Below are positions 18,647-27,598 of a stretch of 64,000 nt of DNA, piece after piece. How positions within the stretch are numbered: position 1 is the first letter of the stretch; each line of letters opens with the position of its first letter. The notes under the pieces are model-generated. The model ran no database searches, was not told where the DNA came from, and was given only the letters and a program-made list of their open reading frames with translations. The DNA comes from Geobacillus vulcani PSS1 (lineage in GTDB: Bacteria > Bacillota > Bacilli > Bacillales > Anoxybacillaceae). The position numbers were made by a program, and so were the translations under genes. The stretch lies in the NCBI RefSeq assembly GCF_000733845.1, contig NZ_JPOI01000001.1, positions 2,419,001 to 2,483,000 of the forward strand, in the 5' to 3' direction.

Positions 18647-18937
18647 AATTTTGCTTGTTTGCAAAAAATCATCGATTCCAACACTTGTGGGTGAAACGGG
18701 AACAGGGTTCATCACCACAACATGTACTTGACAGACGGCACACTTCTCTGAACAAGTGTATGCAAAAAATGATTTGTTTCCTGTTCTTTCTTGGACGCAT
18801 AAGTAAAGGTATGTTATGAAAAAATCAAGTACAACTTTTGGTGAGGAGCCGGGAGCAGGCTGTCTTTCCAATGTCTGGGCGGAAGGCAGGGCCGTTTTTG
18901 CATCCTGGGGATTGTTTGGAATAGTCAGGCAAATTTC
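18647..18937. other. intergenic stretch between divergent glnQ and the aldo/keto reductase gene
   Basis: About 290 bases with no convincing gene. It contains a TTGACA near 18728 without a -10 at the right distance and no clear repeat. I see nothing further in it. Confidence 0.5.
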
Positions 18938-18966
18938 TTGGCGATCAAGCGGTCGAGGAGTATAAT
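18938..18966 (+). promoter_or_regulatory. sigma-A promoter of the aldo/keto reductase gene
   Basis: TTGGCG at 18938-18943, 17 bases, TATAAT at 18961-18966. It lies 54 bases before the start codon. Confidence 0.65.
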
Positions 18967-19019
18967 CAAATTGTCAACCATTTGACATTGGTGCCATTCA
19001 TAAGGAGAGGGGAAGGAAA

Positions 19020-19967
19020 ATGAAGTATCGCAAACTCGGCCGCACCGGGCTCAAGGTGAGCGAAATCAGTTTAGGCAGCTGGCTTACATACGGCAATTCC
19101 GTGGAAAAAGAAACGGCCATTCGCGTCATTGACAAAGCGTATGAGTTGGGCATCAACTCGTTTGACACGGCGAACGTGTATGCGCGCGGAGAAGCGGAAA
19201 AAATCGTCGGCGAGGCGCTCCGCAAATATCCGCGCGAGTCGTACGTCATCGCGACGAAAGTGTTTTGGCCGATGGGCGACGGCCCGAACGACCGCGGTCT
19301 GTCGCGCAAGCATGTGTTTGAGCAGCTCCATGCGAGCTTAAAGCGGCTGCAACTGGATTATGTTGATATCTACTATTGCCACCGCTATGACAAAGAGACG
19401 CCCGTCGATGAAACGCTGCGCACGATCGACGACCTCGTCCGCCAAGGGAAAGTGCTTTATGTCGGCGTCAGCGAATGGACAGCCCAGCAAATTCAAGAAG
19501 CGCTCGGCGTAGCCGATCGCTATCTGCTTGATCGGATCGTCGTCAACCAGCCGCAATACAACATGTTTCACCGCTACATCGAAAAAGAAGTCATCCCGGT
19601 GTGCGAACAAAACGGCATCAGCCAAATCGTCTTCTCGCCGCTCGCTCAAGGGGTGCTGACCGGCAAGTACAAACGCGGCCAAGCGCTGCCGGCTGGCAGC
19701 CGCGCCGCCGATCCGAAAGCGAACACGTTCATCCAAGGATTGCTCAATGATGAAGTGTTAATGAAAGTGGAACGGTTGGAAAAGATCGCTGCTGAGCTCG
19801 GCGTGACGTTGTCGCAGCTTGCCCTCGCTTGGGTGCTGCGCCAGCCGAACGTCGCCAGCGCCTTAATCGGCGCCAGCCGCCCGGAACAAGTCGAAGAAAA
19901 CGTCAAGGCGGTCGATGTCGTGCTGAGTGACGAAGTGCTTGAGAACATCGAGGCGATTTTAGCGTAA
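19020..19967 (+). CDS. aldo/keto reductase, potassium channel beta-subunit-like
   Basis: A 315-residue NADPH-dependent TIM-barrel oxidoreductase. FDTANVYARGEAE carries the catalytic Asp and Tyr, VIATKVFWP the lysine and YYCHRYDKETPVDETL the histidine. SALIGASRPEQVEENV is the C-terminal cofactor-binding motif. The sequence start MKYRKLGRTGLKVSEISLGS is typical of the Kv-beta/YghZ-like branch, which reduces various aldehydes and ketones; the real substrate is unknown. Ribosome site GGAGAGGGGAAGG. Single gene with its own promoter and terminator. Confidence 0.92.
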   Translation: MKYRKLGRTGLKVSEISLGSWLTYGNSVEKETAIRVIDKAYELGINSFDTANVYARGEAEKIVGEALRKYPRESYVIATKVFWPMGDGPNDRGLSRKHVFEQLHASLKRLQLDYVDIYYCHRYDKETPVDETLRTIDDLVRQGKVLYVGVSEWTAQQIQEALGVADRYLLDRIVVNQPQYNMFHRYIEKEVIPVCEQNGISQIVFSPLAQGVLTGKYKRGQALPAGSRAADPKANTFIQGLLNDEVLMKVERLEKIAAELGVTLSQLALAWVLRQPNVASALIGASRPEQVEENVKAVDVVLSDEVLENIEAILA

Positions 19968-19975
19968 CGGGAATG

Positions 19976-20013
19976 CGGAGACAGGCCAGTGAGGCGCCTG
20001 TCTCCGTTTTTTT
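19976..20013 (+). terminator. terminator of the aldo/keto reductase gene
   Basis: CGGAGACAGGC pairs with GCCTGTCTCCG and is followed by seven Ts. Confidence 0.88.
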
Positions 20014-20060
20014 GGGCGAGTGGAGTGCATTCGCTTTCCCAACTGACAGCTGTTTTTTCA

Positions 20061-20117
20061 GCATGATTTTCAAGGAAAAGATCCATGGGCAGCACGATCT
20101 GCCCTCCACCCGGGGAT
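20061..20117 (-). repeat. inverted copy of the 71-base repeat unit
   Basis: Read on the minus strand it gives CGGGTGGAGGGCA, then TGCCCATGGATCTTTTCC, matching the tandem units at 1-110. Its right edge holds a GGGGAT/ATCCCC hairpin with a short T-run. Confidence 0.65.
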
Positions 20118-20169
20118 GAAAATCCCCCTTTTCTTCCCATAATGAAGAATAGGCGCAAACAGTTCAACA

Positions 20170-21520
20170 GGACGTTATGCTTAATGGTGGCTTAGACCCT
20201 GTACGGAAAAGTGTTTGAATCCACTGGGTGCACCACCCATTGTCCGCCCTTTCCTGTGATAGAGGAAAGGTGACGACGAACGGAAAACTGCCGCATGTCT
20301 CCCGTGGATTCGCTGTTTGCGCACTCCATCATCGAAAAGGAGGCGTTTCATCATGGATGTCATCTATCCTCGCTGCGCAGGATTGGATGTTCATACCGAA
20401 ACTATTGTCGCTTGTGCCCTATGGGAAGAAGAGGGGGAGATTCAAAAGGAGATCCAAACGTTCTCAACGTTCTCGAAAGGGCTTGGCGACCTGCTCGAGT
20501 GGCTCGAAGACCATGGGGTCACCCATGTCGCCATGGAATCCACCGGCGTGTATTGGAAACCGGTCTTTGCCTTCCTCGAGGGCTATGTCGACTTGACTTT
20601 GGCCAATCCGCAGCGGATCAAAAATGTCCCGGGAAGAAAAACCGATGTCTCTGACGCCGAGTGGATCGCCAAGCTGCTCCGCCATGGACTCATTGAAAAA
20701 AGTTTCGTCCCCCCAGCGCCGATTCGTGAACTGCGGGATTTTACCCGCCTGCGCAAAAAGTGGGTCGGACAGTTGAGTTCAGAGAAAAACCGGATTCAAA
20801 AAGTGCTGGAGTCTTCCAATGTCAAGCTGGGCTCCGTCCTCTCGGATCTCTTCGGCGTTTCCGGACGAAACATCCTTGCCCGGCTGCTCGAGAAGGGATA
20901 CGTGGACAAGGACGAGCTGGATCAATGCCTGCGCGGCAGGCTCAAAACGAAAAAGCAGGCGGTGTACGATTCGCTGCTGGGCACCTTGACCGAACATGAG
21001 CTCTGTCTCCTTCGCCTCTTGTGGAAACACGTGGAGGAATGCGAGCGGCTCATCGAAGAAGTCGACCAGCACATCGACCGCCTGCTCGAGCCGTATCGGG
21101 AGGAAGTGGACTTACTGATGACCATGCCTGGAATCAAAAAACAAACCGCCGCCGTCATCATCGCCGAGATGGGAACCGACATGAGCGTCTTTGAAACGCC
21201 GGAACGGGCGGCTTCATGGACGGGGTTGTCCCCCGGCAACCATGAAAGCGCCGGAAAGCGAAAGAGCACGCGCACCACCAAAGGCAATCCCCATCTTCGA
21301 TCAGCGTTATGCGAGGCGGCATGGTCAGCAGCTCGATCCAAGACACATCCCTTGTCCCGAAAATTTTGGTCGTTGGCGGCCCGATGCGGGAAGAAAAAAG
21401 CCCTCATCGCCACGGCTCGACGAATGTTGGTGATCATCTTTTGCATGATCTCCCGCAAAGAGTCGTTCCGCCAACCACAACTCATTTAGTATAGCCAACA
21501 GGCAGCCGGATGATACGAGA
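20170..21520 (+). mobile_element. IS110 family insertion sequence (ends approximate)
   Basis: One DEDD transposase gene with non-coding flanks and no visible terminal inverted repeats, as usual for IS110. The 180 bases before the gene contain a CCTTTCCT/AGGAAAGG hairpin (near 20251-20275) and a GGTGCACCACC loop, which could be the bridge RNA region. Short pieces of the 71-base repeat lie on both sides (20061-20117 and near 21631), which suggests insertion beside or into that repeat. Boundaries are estimates. Confidence 0.7.
20353..21489 (+). CDS. IS110 family transposase
   Basis: A 378-residue transposase-recombinase. The N-terminal RuvC-like DEDD domain is intact: D12 (CAGLDVHTET), E62 (VAMESTGVYWKP), D98 and D101 (GRKTDVSDAEW). 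The C-terminal transposase_20 domain has MTMPGIKKQTAAVIIAEMG and the serine-containing WTGLSPGNHESAGKRKST. The ATG at 20353 has AAAAGGAGG nine bases upstream; an earlier in-frame codon at 20317 lacks one. No frameshift or stop is seen, so the element may be active. Confidence 0.92.
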   Translation: MDVIYPRCAGLDVHTETIVACALWEEEGEIQKEIQTFSTFSKGLGDLLEWLEDHGVTHVAMESTGVYWKPVFAFLEGYVDLTLANPQRIKNVPGRKTDVSDAEWIAKLLRHGLIEKSFVPPAPIRELRDFTRLRKKWVGQLSSEKNRIQKVLESSNVKLGSVLSDLFGVSGRNILARLLEKGYVDKDELDQCLRGRLKTKKQAVYDSLLGTLTEHELCLLRLLWKHVEECERLIEEVDQHIDRLLEPYREEVDLLMTMPGIKKQTAAVIIAEMGTDMSVFETPERAASWTGLSPGNHESAGKRKSTRTTKGNPHLRSALCEAAWSAARSKTHPLSRKFWSLAARCGKKKALIATARRMLVIIFCMISRKESFRQPQLI

Positions 21521-21702
21521 TGCCCGAAAATGGGGCACCTCTGCTTTCCTATTGCCTTCTTTGGCCATTTTCAGTATACCCACACGGATCAGGAGCGTAT
21601 ACAGCACTCACCCAGTGGTGGGGATTTTCACGGAAAACAGAAGGATTTTTTGAGGTCAGTAGCGAACGGTACGTGAAAAGGGAACAGGGAAGGGGGATCA
21701 CG

Positions 21703-23418
21703 ATGACGGTGGGTCATGGCGCATCAGTGACCCTTGGCCGCCATCAAACATTGCAGCAGGCGGCTCAGTTGCTGGCGGCGCACGGGATGGACGCCGTTGA
21801 TGTCGTCGATGAATGCGGGGGCTCGGTCGGCCGATGCACGTGGCGGATGCTGCTATGGGCGGTGGCGCATGGAATGGATCGCATGATGACAGTGGAAGAT
21901 GTATTGGCGGCATTTTCGATCGAGGGCGGGACGGAGCCGAAAGAGGACGGCACGGAAGCACCCGACGCCAAAGAGGATTCAAGGGCAACGGCCGAGCTTG
22001 AACGACTGCGGCGTGAGTTGGAAGAAACACACCGCTTGGCGGAAACGATGAAAACGGTGCTGGATGCGGCGTATGAAGGGGTCGTCGTCGTTGATGGAGA
22101 TGGCGTTGTTCGGGAAATCAACCGGGCGTACTGCCAGTTCCTCGGCATCCGCCGAGAAGACGCGATCGGCAAGCATGTGACAGAAGTGATCGAAAATACC
22201 CGTTTGCATATTTGTGTGCAATCCGGCATTCCAGAGCGCGGATATATTCAAAAAATTTACGGCCAGCCGATGGTCGTGCATCGCATTCCGATTTGGCGTG
22301 ACGGCAAAGTCATCGGGGCGATCGGCATGCTCATTTTCCAAGGGGTGTCGGAAGTATATGAAATTTTTCGGCGCCTGCAAGAGCTGTCGCGCGAGGCAAG
22401 CCGGAAGGAGAAAAACGGGGCGGCAGCGCCAAAACAAGAGGCGGCCACCTCCGCCGCCGTAGGGGTGGAGCGCATCATCGGCCGCCATCCGACGATCGTT
22501 GCGGTGAAACAAATGATTCAGCGGGCGGCGCGTGTGCCGTCGACCGTGCTCATTACCGGCGAAAGCGGAACGGGGAAAGAGGTTGCGGCGCGAGCGATCC
22601 ATGAGGGGGGTCCGCGTGCGGACGGGCCGTTTGTCAGTATCAACTGCGCCGCCATCCCGGAAGCGCTTTTGGAAGCAGAACTGTTTGGCTATGAGGACGG
22701 AGCGTTCACCGGTGCGAGAAAAGGGGGGAAACCGGGCAAGTTTCAGCTTGCCCATGGGGGGACGCTGTTTTTAGATGAAATCGGTGATATGCCGCTTGCG
22801 ATGCAGGCGAAGATGTTGCGCGTGCTTGAGGAAAAGAAAGTGGAAAAAGTGGGCGGGATATCGGGGACAGAGGTGGACGTGCGCATCATTGCCGCGACGA
22901 ACAAGCCGCTCGAGGAGATGGTGCGGGGCGGAACGTTCCGGGAAGATTTGTTTTACCGCCTGAACATTATCCGCATCCACCTCCCGCCGTTGCGTGAGCG
23001 GAAGTCGGATATCCCCGCCCTCATCGCGCATCATATGGAACGGCTTTGCCAGCAGTATGGGGTTCGGGGGAAATCTTTTTCAAAAGAGGCGATGGAGGTG
23101 TTGGTCAGCTATTCATGGCCAGGCAACATTCGCGAGCTGGTCAATGTCATCGAGTGGCTCATTAGTATGGTGGAAGGGGAGAAGATTGAGCGCGAACATT
23201 TGCCTGCCTATTTGTCCGCCATTCAGCCGATGGCGGCATCTATGCAATATGGCGGTGTGAACATCGCCGACCGGTGGAAAGAAATGGTCTACCAATCCGA
23301 ACGCGAACGCATCGCTGCCGCCCTTGTCGCGGCGAACGGCAATAAGGCGGAAGCAGCGAGGAGACTCGGCATTCACCGATCTACATTATATGAGAAATTA
23401 AAAAAGTATGGATTTTGA
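21703..23418 (+). CDS. sigma-54-dependent activator with CBS-like, PAS and AAA+ domains
   Basis: A 571-residue bacterial enhancer-binding protein. An N-terminal CBS-like segment (residues about 10-70), a PAS domain (about 110-225, VLDAAYEGVVVVDGDGVVREIN), and a sigma-54 AAA+ domain with Walker A GESGTGKE, the GAFTGA loop (EDGAFTGARK) and Walker B TLFLDEIGD. The C-terminal Fis-type helix-turn-helix is NKAEAARRLGIHRSTLYEKL. The intact GAFTGA loop shows that it can contact sigma-54. The ATG at 21703 follows AAGGGGG. The -24/-12 promoter just downstream makes the next two genes its likely targets. Confidence 0.92.
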   Translation: MTVGHGASVTLGRHQTLQQAAQLLAAHGMDAVDVVDECGGSVGRCTWRMLLWAVAHGMDRMMTVEDVLAAFSIEGGTEPKEDGTEAPDAKEDSRATAELERLRRELEETHRLAETMKTVLDAAYEGVVVVDGDGVVREINRAYCQFLGIRREDAIGKHVTEVIENTRLHICVQSGIPERGYIQKIYGQPMVVHRIPIWRDGKVIGAIGMLIFQGVSEVYEIFRRLQELSREASRKEKNGAAAPKQEAATSAAVGVERIIGRHPTIVAVKQMIQRAARVPSTVLITGESGTGKEVAARAIHEGGPRADGPFVSINCAAIPEALLEAELFGYEDGAFTGARKGGKPGKFQLAHGGTLFLDEIGDMPLAMQAKMLRVLEEKKVEKVGGISGTEVDVRIIAATNKPLEEMVRGGTFREDLFYRLNIIRIHLPPLRERKSDIPALIAHHMERLCQQYGVRGKSFSKEAMEVLVSYSWPGNIRELVNVIEWLISMVEGEKIEREHLPAYLSAIQPMAASMQYGGVNIADRWKEMVYQSERERIAAALVAANGNKAEAARRLGIHRSTLYEKLKKYGF

Positions 23419-23460
23419 GCGTTCTCCGCTGAGAAGGGGGGTTCTCGGTCCATGATGATC

Positions 23461-23491
23461 AACAACGGCAGACGGGCCGTTGTTTTTTTGT
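23461..23491 (+). terminator. terminator of the sigma-54 activator gene
   Basis: AACAACGGC pairs with GCCGTTGTT across a six-base loop and is followed by Ts. Confidence 0.85.
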
Positions 23492-23605
23492 TGAGGGGAA
23501 AAGGGTGTTGGGAGAATGTCGGATAATGTAGGGGATGTGTAGGTAAAGTGTGGGGGGGATTCCGTTAAGGAGATGGAAAATTCCTAATCATAACACGTTT
23601 CTAGT

Positions 23606-23623
23606 TTGGCATAAAGTTTGCAT
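23606..23623 (+). promoter_or_regulatory. sigma-54 (-24/-12) promoter
   Basis: TTGGCATAAAGTTTGCAT matches the TGGCAC-N5-TTGCA consensus at nearly all positions, with exactly ten bases between the GG and GC dinucleotides. Predicted start site near 23632, which gives a leader of about 38 bases. Confidence 0.85.
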
Positions 23624-23669
23624 ATAGAAGATATTGAAAACGATATCAAAGGAAGAGGGAGGCGGAACA

Positions 23670-24857
23670 ATGTACGAGCTGTTGGTGCCGAACCGGGTTA
23701 TTTATGGGTGCGAAACGTTTCATGAAGTCGGCCGGCAAGCGAAAGCGCTCGGGTCGAAAGCGTTCATTGTCAGCGATCCGGTGATGGAGAACATCGGTCT
23801 GGTCGCCCGCTGTGAACAATATTTGCAGGAAGCGGGGGTGCCATTTGCCAAGTATACACGGGTCGACAAAGAACCGACGGATGTCCATGTAAATGAGGCG
23901 CTTGACGTCTGCCGGAGCGAACGATGTGACGTCATCATCGCTCTTGGCGGCGGCAGCAGCATCGATGCCGCGAAGGCGGTGGCAGTGATGATGACGAATG
24001 AGGGAACGATCAGCGACTATGTTGGCAACGCTAGGATGTTCACGAAAAAACCAGTGCCGCTCATCGCCATTCCGACGACGGCCGGCACCGGTTCGGAAGT
24101 GACGAAAGTGACGGTCATTATTGATACGAAGACAGACGTCAAAATGATGATTTCCCAGCCGGCGCTCCTTCCGGCCGTGGCGATCGTTGACCCGCTTCTT
24201 ACTGTCTCATGCCCGCCATCCGTCACCGCGGCGACCGGTGTCGATGCGCTTTGCCACGCGATCGAGGCGTATATTTCCCGACGAGCCCATCCGGTGACCG
24301 ATGTGTTGGCGCTATCCGCCATTGAGGCGATCATCGGCCATTTGCGCCGGGCGTACGAAAACGGTCAAGACATCGAAGCGCGGGAGAAAATGGCGATCGC
24401 GGCGATGAAGGCTGGCATGGCGTTCTCGAACGCCTCGGTGACGCTTGTGCACGGCATGTCGCGGCCGATCGGCGCGCTTTTCCACGTGCCGCACGGCGTG
24501 TCCAATGCGATGCTGCTGCCAGGGGTGCTTGAATTTACAAAAGACAGCGCCACAGAACGATTGGCAGTGATTGCCCGGCTCATCAACCCGCAGCTGAAGG
24601 ACGTTTCTGATGCCGAAGCGGCCGATGCGCTTGTTGAAGAAGTGAAACAGCTTTGCCGTGATTTGCACATCCCGAATATGAAAACATGGGGCATTGACAA
24701 AGCGGCATTCGACAAAGCGGTTGATAAAATGGCGGCTGATGCGCTGGCAAGCGGCAGTCCAGCGAATAACCCAAGGGTGCCGACGCATGAGGAAATTGTG
24801 ACATTGTACCATTATTGTTACGACTATCAGTACAACACCAAAACCGTCAGTTCGTGA
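23670..24857 (+). CDS. iron-containing alcohol dehydrogenase
   Basis: A 395-residue group III (Fe-ADH) enzyme. The NAD-binding GGGSSIDAAKAVA and the metal-binding stretch with His in ALCHAIEAYIS, VHGMSRPIGALFHVPHG are present, as is the motif IPTTAGTGSEVTKV. It oxidises an alcohol to an aldehyde with NAD; the substrate is unknown. The ATG at 23670 follows GGAGGCGG; an earlier in-frame codon at 23634 would fall at the predicted transcription start. Next to a semialdehyde dehydrogenase, the pair would convert an alcohol to an acyl-CoA. Controlled by the sigma-54 promoter. Confidence 0.9.
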   Translation: MYELLVPNRVIYGCETFHEVGRQAKALGSKAFIVSDPVMENIGLVARCEQYLQEAGVPFAKYTRVDKEPTDVHVNEALDVCRSERCDVIIALGGGSSIDAAKAVAVMMTNEGTISDYVGNARMFTKKPVPLIAIPTTAGTGSEVTKVTVIIDTKTDVKMMISQPALLPAVAIVDPLLTVSCPPSVTAATGVDALCHAIEAYISRRAHPVTDVLALSAIEAIIGHLRRAYENGQDIEAREKMAIAAMKAGMAFSNASVTLVHGMSRPIGALFHVPHGVSNAMLLPGVLEFTKDSATERLAVIARLINPQLKDVSDAEAADALVEEVKQLCRDLHIPNMKTWGIDKAAFDKAVDKMAADALASGSPANNPRVPTHEEIVTLYHYCYDYQYNTKTVSS

Positions 24858-25055
24858 ATCAGACGACGGGGATGGCGATTGCAGAATGCATGGCAGCGGC
24901 CAGCCGCAAACAGACGGCAAAGGACGCCGCTTTTTGGAAGCGTTCAGCTTGCCAACTGTTCCCGCACAAGGCAGCATTCGCCGCTGAATCGATCACGCTT
25001 GTGCGCGTTCATGAGCCAATCTGTTGAAAAACCGATGAGAAAGGTGGTTTCATTC

Positions 25056-26519
25056 ATGAGTTCTGTAACCGAAACAAAAACATTGAAAAACTTCATTGGC
25101 GGCCAATGGGTCGCTTCGACATCCGGAAAAGAAGAAATCGTGCCGAACCCGGCGACGGGAGAAGTGCTGGCCAAAGTGCCCCTCTCTTCGCGCGAGGAGC
25201 TGGATGCGGCGGTGGCGGCCGCGAAGGAAGCGTTCCGCGAATGGCGGAAAGTGCCGGTTCCGCGCCGCGCCCGCATTTTGTTCCGCTACCAGCAGCTGCT
25301 TGTCGAGCATTGGGAAGAGTTGGCTAGAATGGTGACGCTAGAAAACGGCAAAGTATACGAGGACGCGTACGGCGAAGTGCAGCGCGGCATTGAATGCGTC
25401 GAGTTTGCGGCGGGGATTCCGACGCTCATGATGGGGCAGCAGCTGCCGGATATCGCAACCGGCATCGAATCGGGCATGTATCGCTATCCGCTCGGCGTCG
25501 TCGCTGGGATTACGCCGTTTAATTTCCCAATGATGGTGCCGTGCTGGATGTTCCCGCTCGCCATCGCTTGCGGCAATACGTTTGTATTGAAGCCGTCCGA
25601 GCGGACTCCTATGTTGGCCAATCGTCTGGCGGAGCTGTTCACCGAAGCCGGCCTGCCGCCGGGAGTGCTCAATATTGTCCACGGAGCGCACGAGGTCGTG
25701 AACGGTATTTTAGAACATAAAGACATTAAAGCCGTCTCGTTCGTCGGCTCGCAGCCGGTTGCGGAGTACGTGTACAAAACGGCCGCCGCTCACGGCAAGC
25801 GGGTGCAGGCGCTTGCCGGTGCGAAAAACCATTCGATCGTTATGCCGGACGCCGATCTTGATCTGGCGGTGACGAACATCATCAACGCCGCCTTTGGTTC
25901 GGCGGGTGAGCGGTGCATGGCGTGCTCGGTCGTTGTCGCTGTCGGTGATATCGCTGATGAGTTGGTGGAGCGGCTCAAACAGGCTGCTGACCGCATCCAA
26001 ATCGGCAACGGGCTTGACCAAGGCGTCTTTTTAGGACCGGTCATTCGCGAGGCGCATAAAGAGCGGACGATCAAATACATTGAAATCGGCGAAAAAGAAG
26101 GTGCGCTCCTTGTCCGCGACGGCCGCCGCGACTCGGCGACAAGCGGCAAAGGATACTTTATCGGCCCGACGATTTTTGACCATGTCAAGCCGGGCATGAC
26201 GATCTGGACGGATGAAATTTTCGCTCCGGTTCTCTCGGTCGTCCGGGCCCGCGATTTGGACGAAGCGATTGAGATCGCCAACCGGTCGGAGTTCGCCAAC
26301 GGCGCCTGCATTTACACCGACAGCGCCAAAGCGATCCGCCAGTTCCGCGAAGAAATCGACGCCGGCATGCTTGGCGTCAACGTCGCCGTCCCCGCGCCGA
26401 TGGCCTTTTTCCCGTTCTCGGGCTACAAAAACTCGTTCTATGGCGACCTTCATGCCAACGGCCGCGACGGCGTCGAGTTTTACACGAGAAAGAAAATGGT
26501 GACGGCGAGATATCAGTAA
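25056..26519 (+). CDS. mmsA: CoA-acylating methylmalonate-semialdehyde dehydrogenase
   Basis: A 487-residue aldehyde dehydrogenase of the MmsA/IolA branch, which converts malonate or methylmalonate semialdehyde to acetyl-CoA or propionyl-CoA. Catalytic C287 lies in [14 protein letters not shown], the same number as in B. subtilis Iol[24 protein letters not shown] is the family cofactor segment. The frame opens at 24879, but AAAGGTGG before the ATG at 25056 and the family start decide for that codon. It follows the Fe-ADH by about 200 bases with no terminator, so co-transcription from the sigma-54 promoter is likely. No inositol or valine genes are near, so the substrate may differ. Confidence 0.9.
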   Translation: MSSVTETKTLKNFIGGQWVASTSGKEEIVPNPATGEVLAKVPLSSREELDAAVAAAKEAFREWRKVPVPRRARILFRYQQLLVEHWEELARMVTLENGKVYEDAYGEVQRGIECVEFAAGIPTLMMGQQLPDIATGIESGMYRYPLGVVAGITPFNFPMMVPCWMFPLAIACGNTFVLKPSERTPMLANRLAELFTEAGLPPGVLNIVHGAHEVVNGILEHKDIKAVSFVGSQPVAEYVYKTAAAHGKRVQALAGAKNHSIVMPDADLDLAVTNIINAAFGSAGERCMACSVVVAVGDIADELVERLKQAADRIQIGNGLDQGVFLGPVIREAHKERTIKYIEIGEKEGALLVRDGRRDSATSGKGYFIGPTIFDHVKPGMTIWTDEIFAPVLSVVRARDLDEAIEIANRSEFANGACIYTDSAKAIRQFREEIDAGMLGVNVAVPAPMAFFPFSGYKNSFYGDLHANGRDGVEFYTRKKMVTARYQ

Positions 26520-26528
26520 AATGGACTG

Positions 26529-26562
26529 AAAAGCAGCCCGTTTAGACAAGGGCTGCTTTTTT
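26529..26562 (+). terminator. terminator of the ADH-MmsA unit
   Basis: AAAGCAGCCC pairs with GGGCTGCTTT and is followed by a T-run. Confidence 0.85.
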
Positions 26563-26930
26563 ATCACCTCGAACCGAGAAGTCCTTCACTTCCAAGTAGG
26601 AGCGTAAGTAGGGATGAACCGGCGTCTGTCACTAACATCTTCCTCTTGCGCCAAAAGAACAAAAGAAGCGTTTCGATTGCGATCGTTTTGAGGAAGTTCA
26701 ACGGTGGGATGCACAGGGACGGCTTAGCTGACAGCTTACCGTAGGTTAGGCTGTTGTCAAGAATCCCCAAATTCTCTACGCGAGCGCGGGTGAGGAGTGT
26801 TCAATTGGGTTGTTTTTATTTTCCGGCGTGTTGAGCGTGTAGTAAAAATTTAGGGAATGCTATTCGTTCCGTGACCACATCCAAAAGGAGCAGAGTGTGA
26901 TAGAATAAAATAAAAAAGGGTGTGAGTTCA
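26563..26930. other. intergenic stretch without a recognised gene
   Basis: About 370 bases. The minus strand has a 68-codon open frame (26770-26564) with a hydrophobic run TIAIETLLLFFW but no ribosome site and no family I recognise; it could be a decayed insertion sequence end. The plus strand ends with the AT-rich leader of the following gene. Confidence 0.4.
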
Positions 26931-27227
26931 ATGGCCATGGACTATTTTCAGGTGAACTTGCCGAAAGAGTTTTTGCCCGCCATTAATGAATTGGAAGGCA
27001 ACACAGTTGAGGCAAAAATAAAACTTTCATTGGCGATTGGTTTGTTTGTTGGAAAACAGGTGACGCTGGCAAAAGCGGCTGAGTTGGCCGGAAAATCCTT
27101 AGGAGAATTTATCGATGTATTGCGTTCGAAGGCGATTCCTTGGATGGAATATACGGAGGAACACATCAAAGATGATTGGGACACGGTGCAAAAATTGAGC
27201 AATGAAAATAGGGATCACAATGAATAG
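26931..27227 (+). CDS. UPF0175 family protein, probable antitoxin
   Basis: A 98-residue small protein of the UPF0175 family, which pairs with DUF3368 PIN-like toxins and is thought to act as the antitoxin. The C-terminal helix-turn-helix-like part reads VTLAKAAELAGKSLGEFIDVLRSKAIPW. Starts considered are GTG 26922 (too close to AAAGGG) and ATG 26931, which is better spaced. Its last eight bases overlap the start of the toxin remnant, the usual arrangement of such pairs. The toxin is broken, so this gene is probably an orphan. Confidence 0.75.
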   Translation: MAMDYFQVNLPKEFLPAINELEGNTVEAKIKLSLAIGLFVGKQVTLAKAAELAGKSLGEFIDVLRSKAIPWMEYTEEHIKDDWDTVQKLSNENRDHNE

Positions 27228-27372
27228 AGTCACGGTCAATTCTACACCGATTATAGGTCTGTCGATCGTTGGGCAATTGACTCTTTTGTCTGAACTATTT
27301 CTTGAAAATGGATTTTATCTTTCCCGACGTCTTTATCAAGAGGCTTTATCACTAGCGGAAGAAACGCTGTAG
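27220..27372 (+). pseudogene. internally deleted DUF3368 (PIN-like) toxin remnant
   Basis: A 50-codon frame that reads through from the family N-terminus (VNSTPIIGLSIVGQLTLLSELF) directly into the family C-terminus (GFYLSRRLYQEALSLAEETL). Intact members are about 150-160 residues, so roughly 100 residues with most of the acidic catalytic site are missing, without loss of frame. It overlaps the end of the UPF0175 gene. A nuclease function is not possible in this form. Confidence 0.7.
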
Positions 27373-27398
27373 CCCTGCCCGCCACACTGGGCTTTTTT
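27371..27398 (+). terminator. terminator after the toxin remnant
   Basis: AGCCC pairs with GGGCT across a loop of 13 bases and is followed by six Ts, right at the stop codon. Confidence 0.6.
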
Positions 27399-27449
27399 CT
27401 TTTTAACCCTTGTCAACAACCCCCTTGCCAAAGTCGCGTTTACTTCTCA

Positions 27450-27504
27450 TTGAAGGCCGGTTGTAAGCGTTTTAAGATAAAGGTACAGTCAAACAAAAAG
27501 GAGG
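27450..27504 (+). promoter_or_regulatory. displaced mtlA promoter, cre site and ribosome site
   Basis: TTGAAG (27450-27455), 17 bases, TAAGAT (27473-27478). TGTAAGCGTTTTAA at 27462-27475 matches the CcpA cre consensus at 13 of 14 positions and overlaps the -10. AAAAAGGAGGTG follows at 27495-27506 but has no gene start behind it; the next bases belong to the IS607 element. The natural downstream gene is most likely mtlA. Confidence 0.6.
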
Positions 27505-27598
27505 TGACACACAGTTGAAATAAATTTATAAAATTTCGTAAAAATCTATATACAATTTGCAAAAACTATTATACAAATTGTGTATAGAGGTGATGATT

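Noticed and set aside
18728-18733. TTGACA upstream of the aldo/keto reductase as a promoter
   Set aside because: No -10 at 15-19 bases; the promoter at 18938-18966 is complete and closer.
26564-26770. 68-codon minus-strand frame behind mmsA
   Set aside because: No ribosome site, no family recognised and it ends in the terminator of the neighbouring gene.
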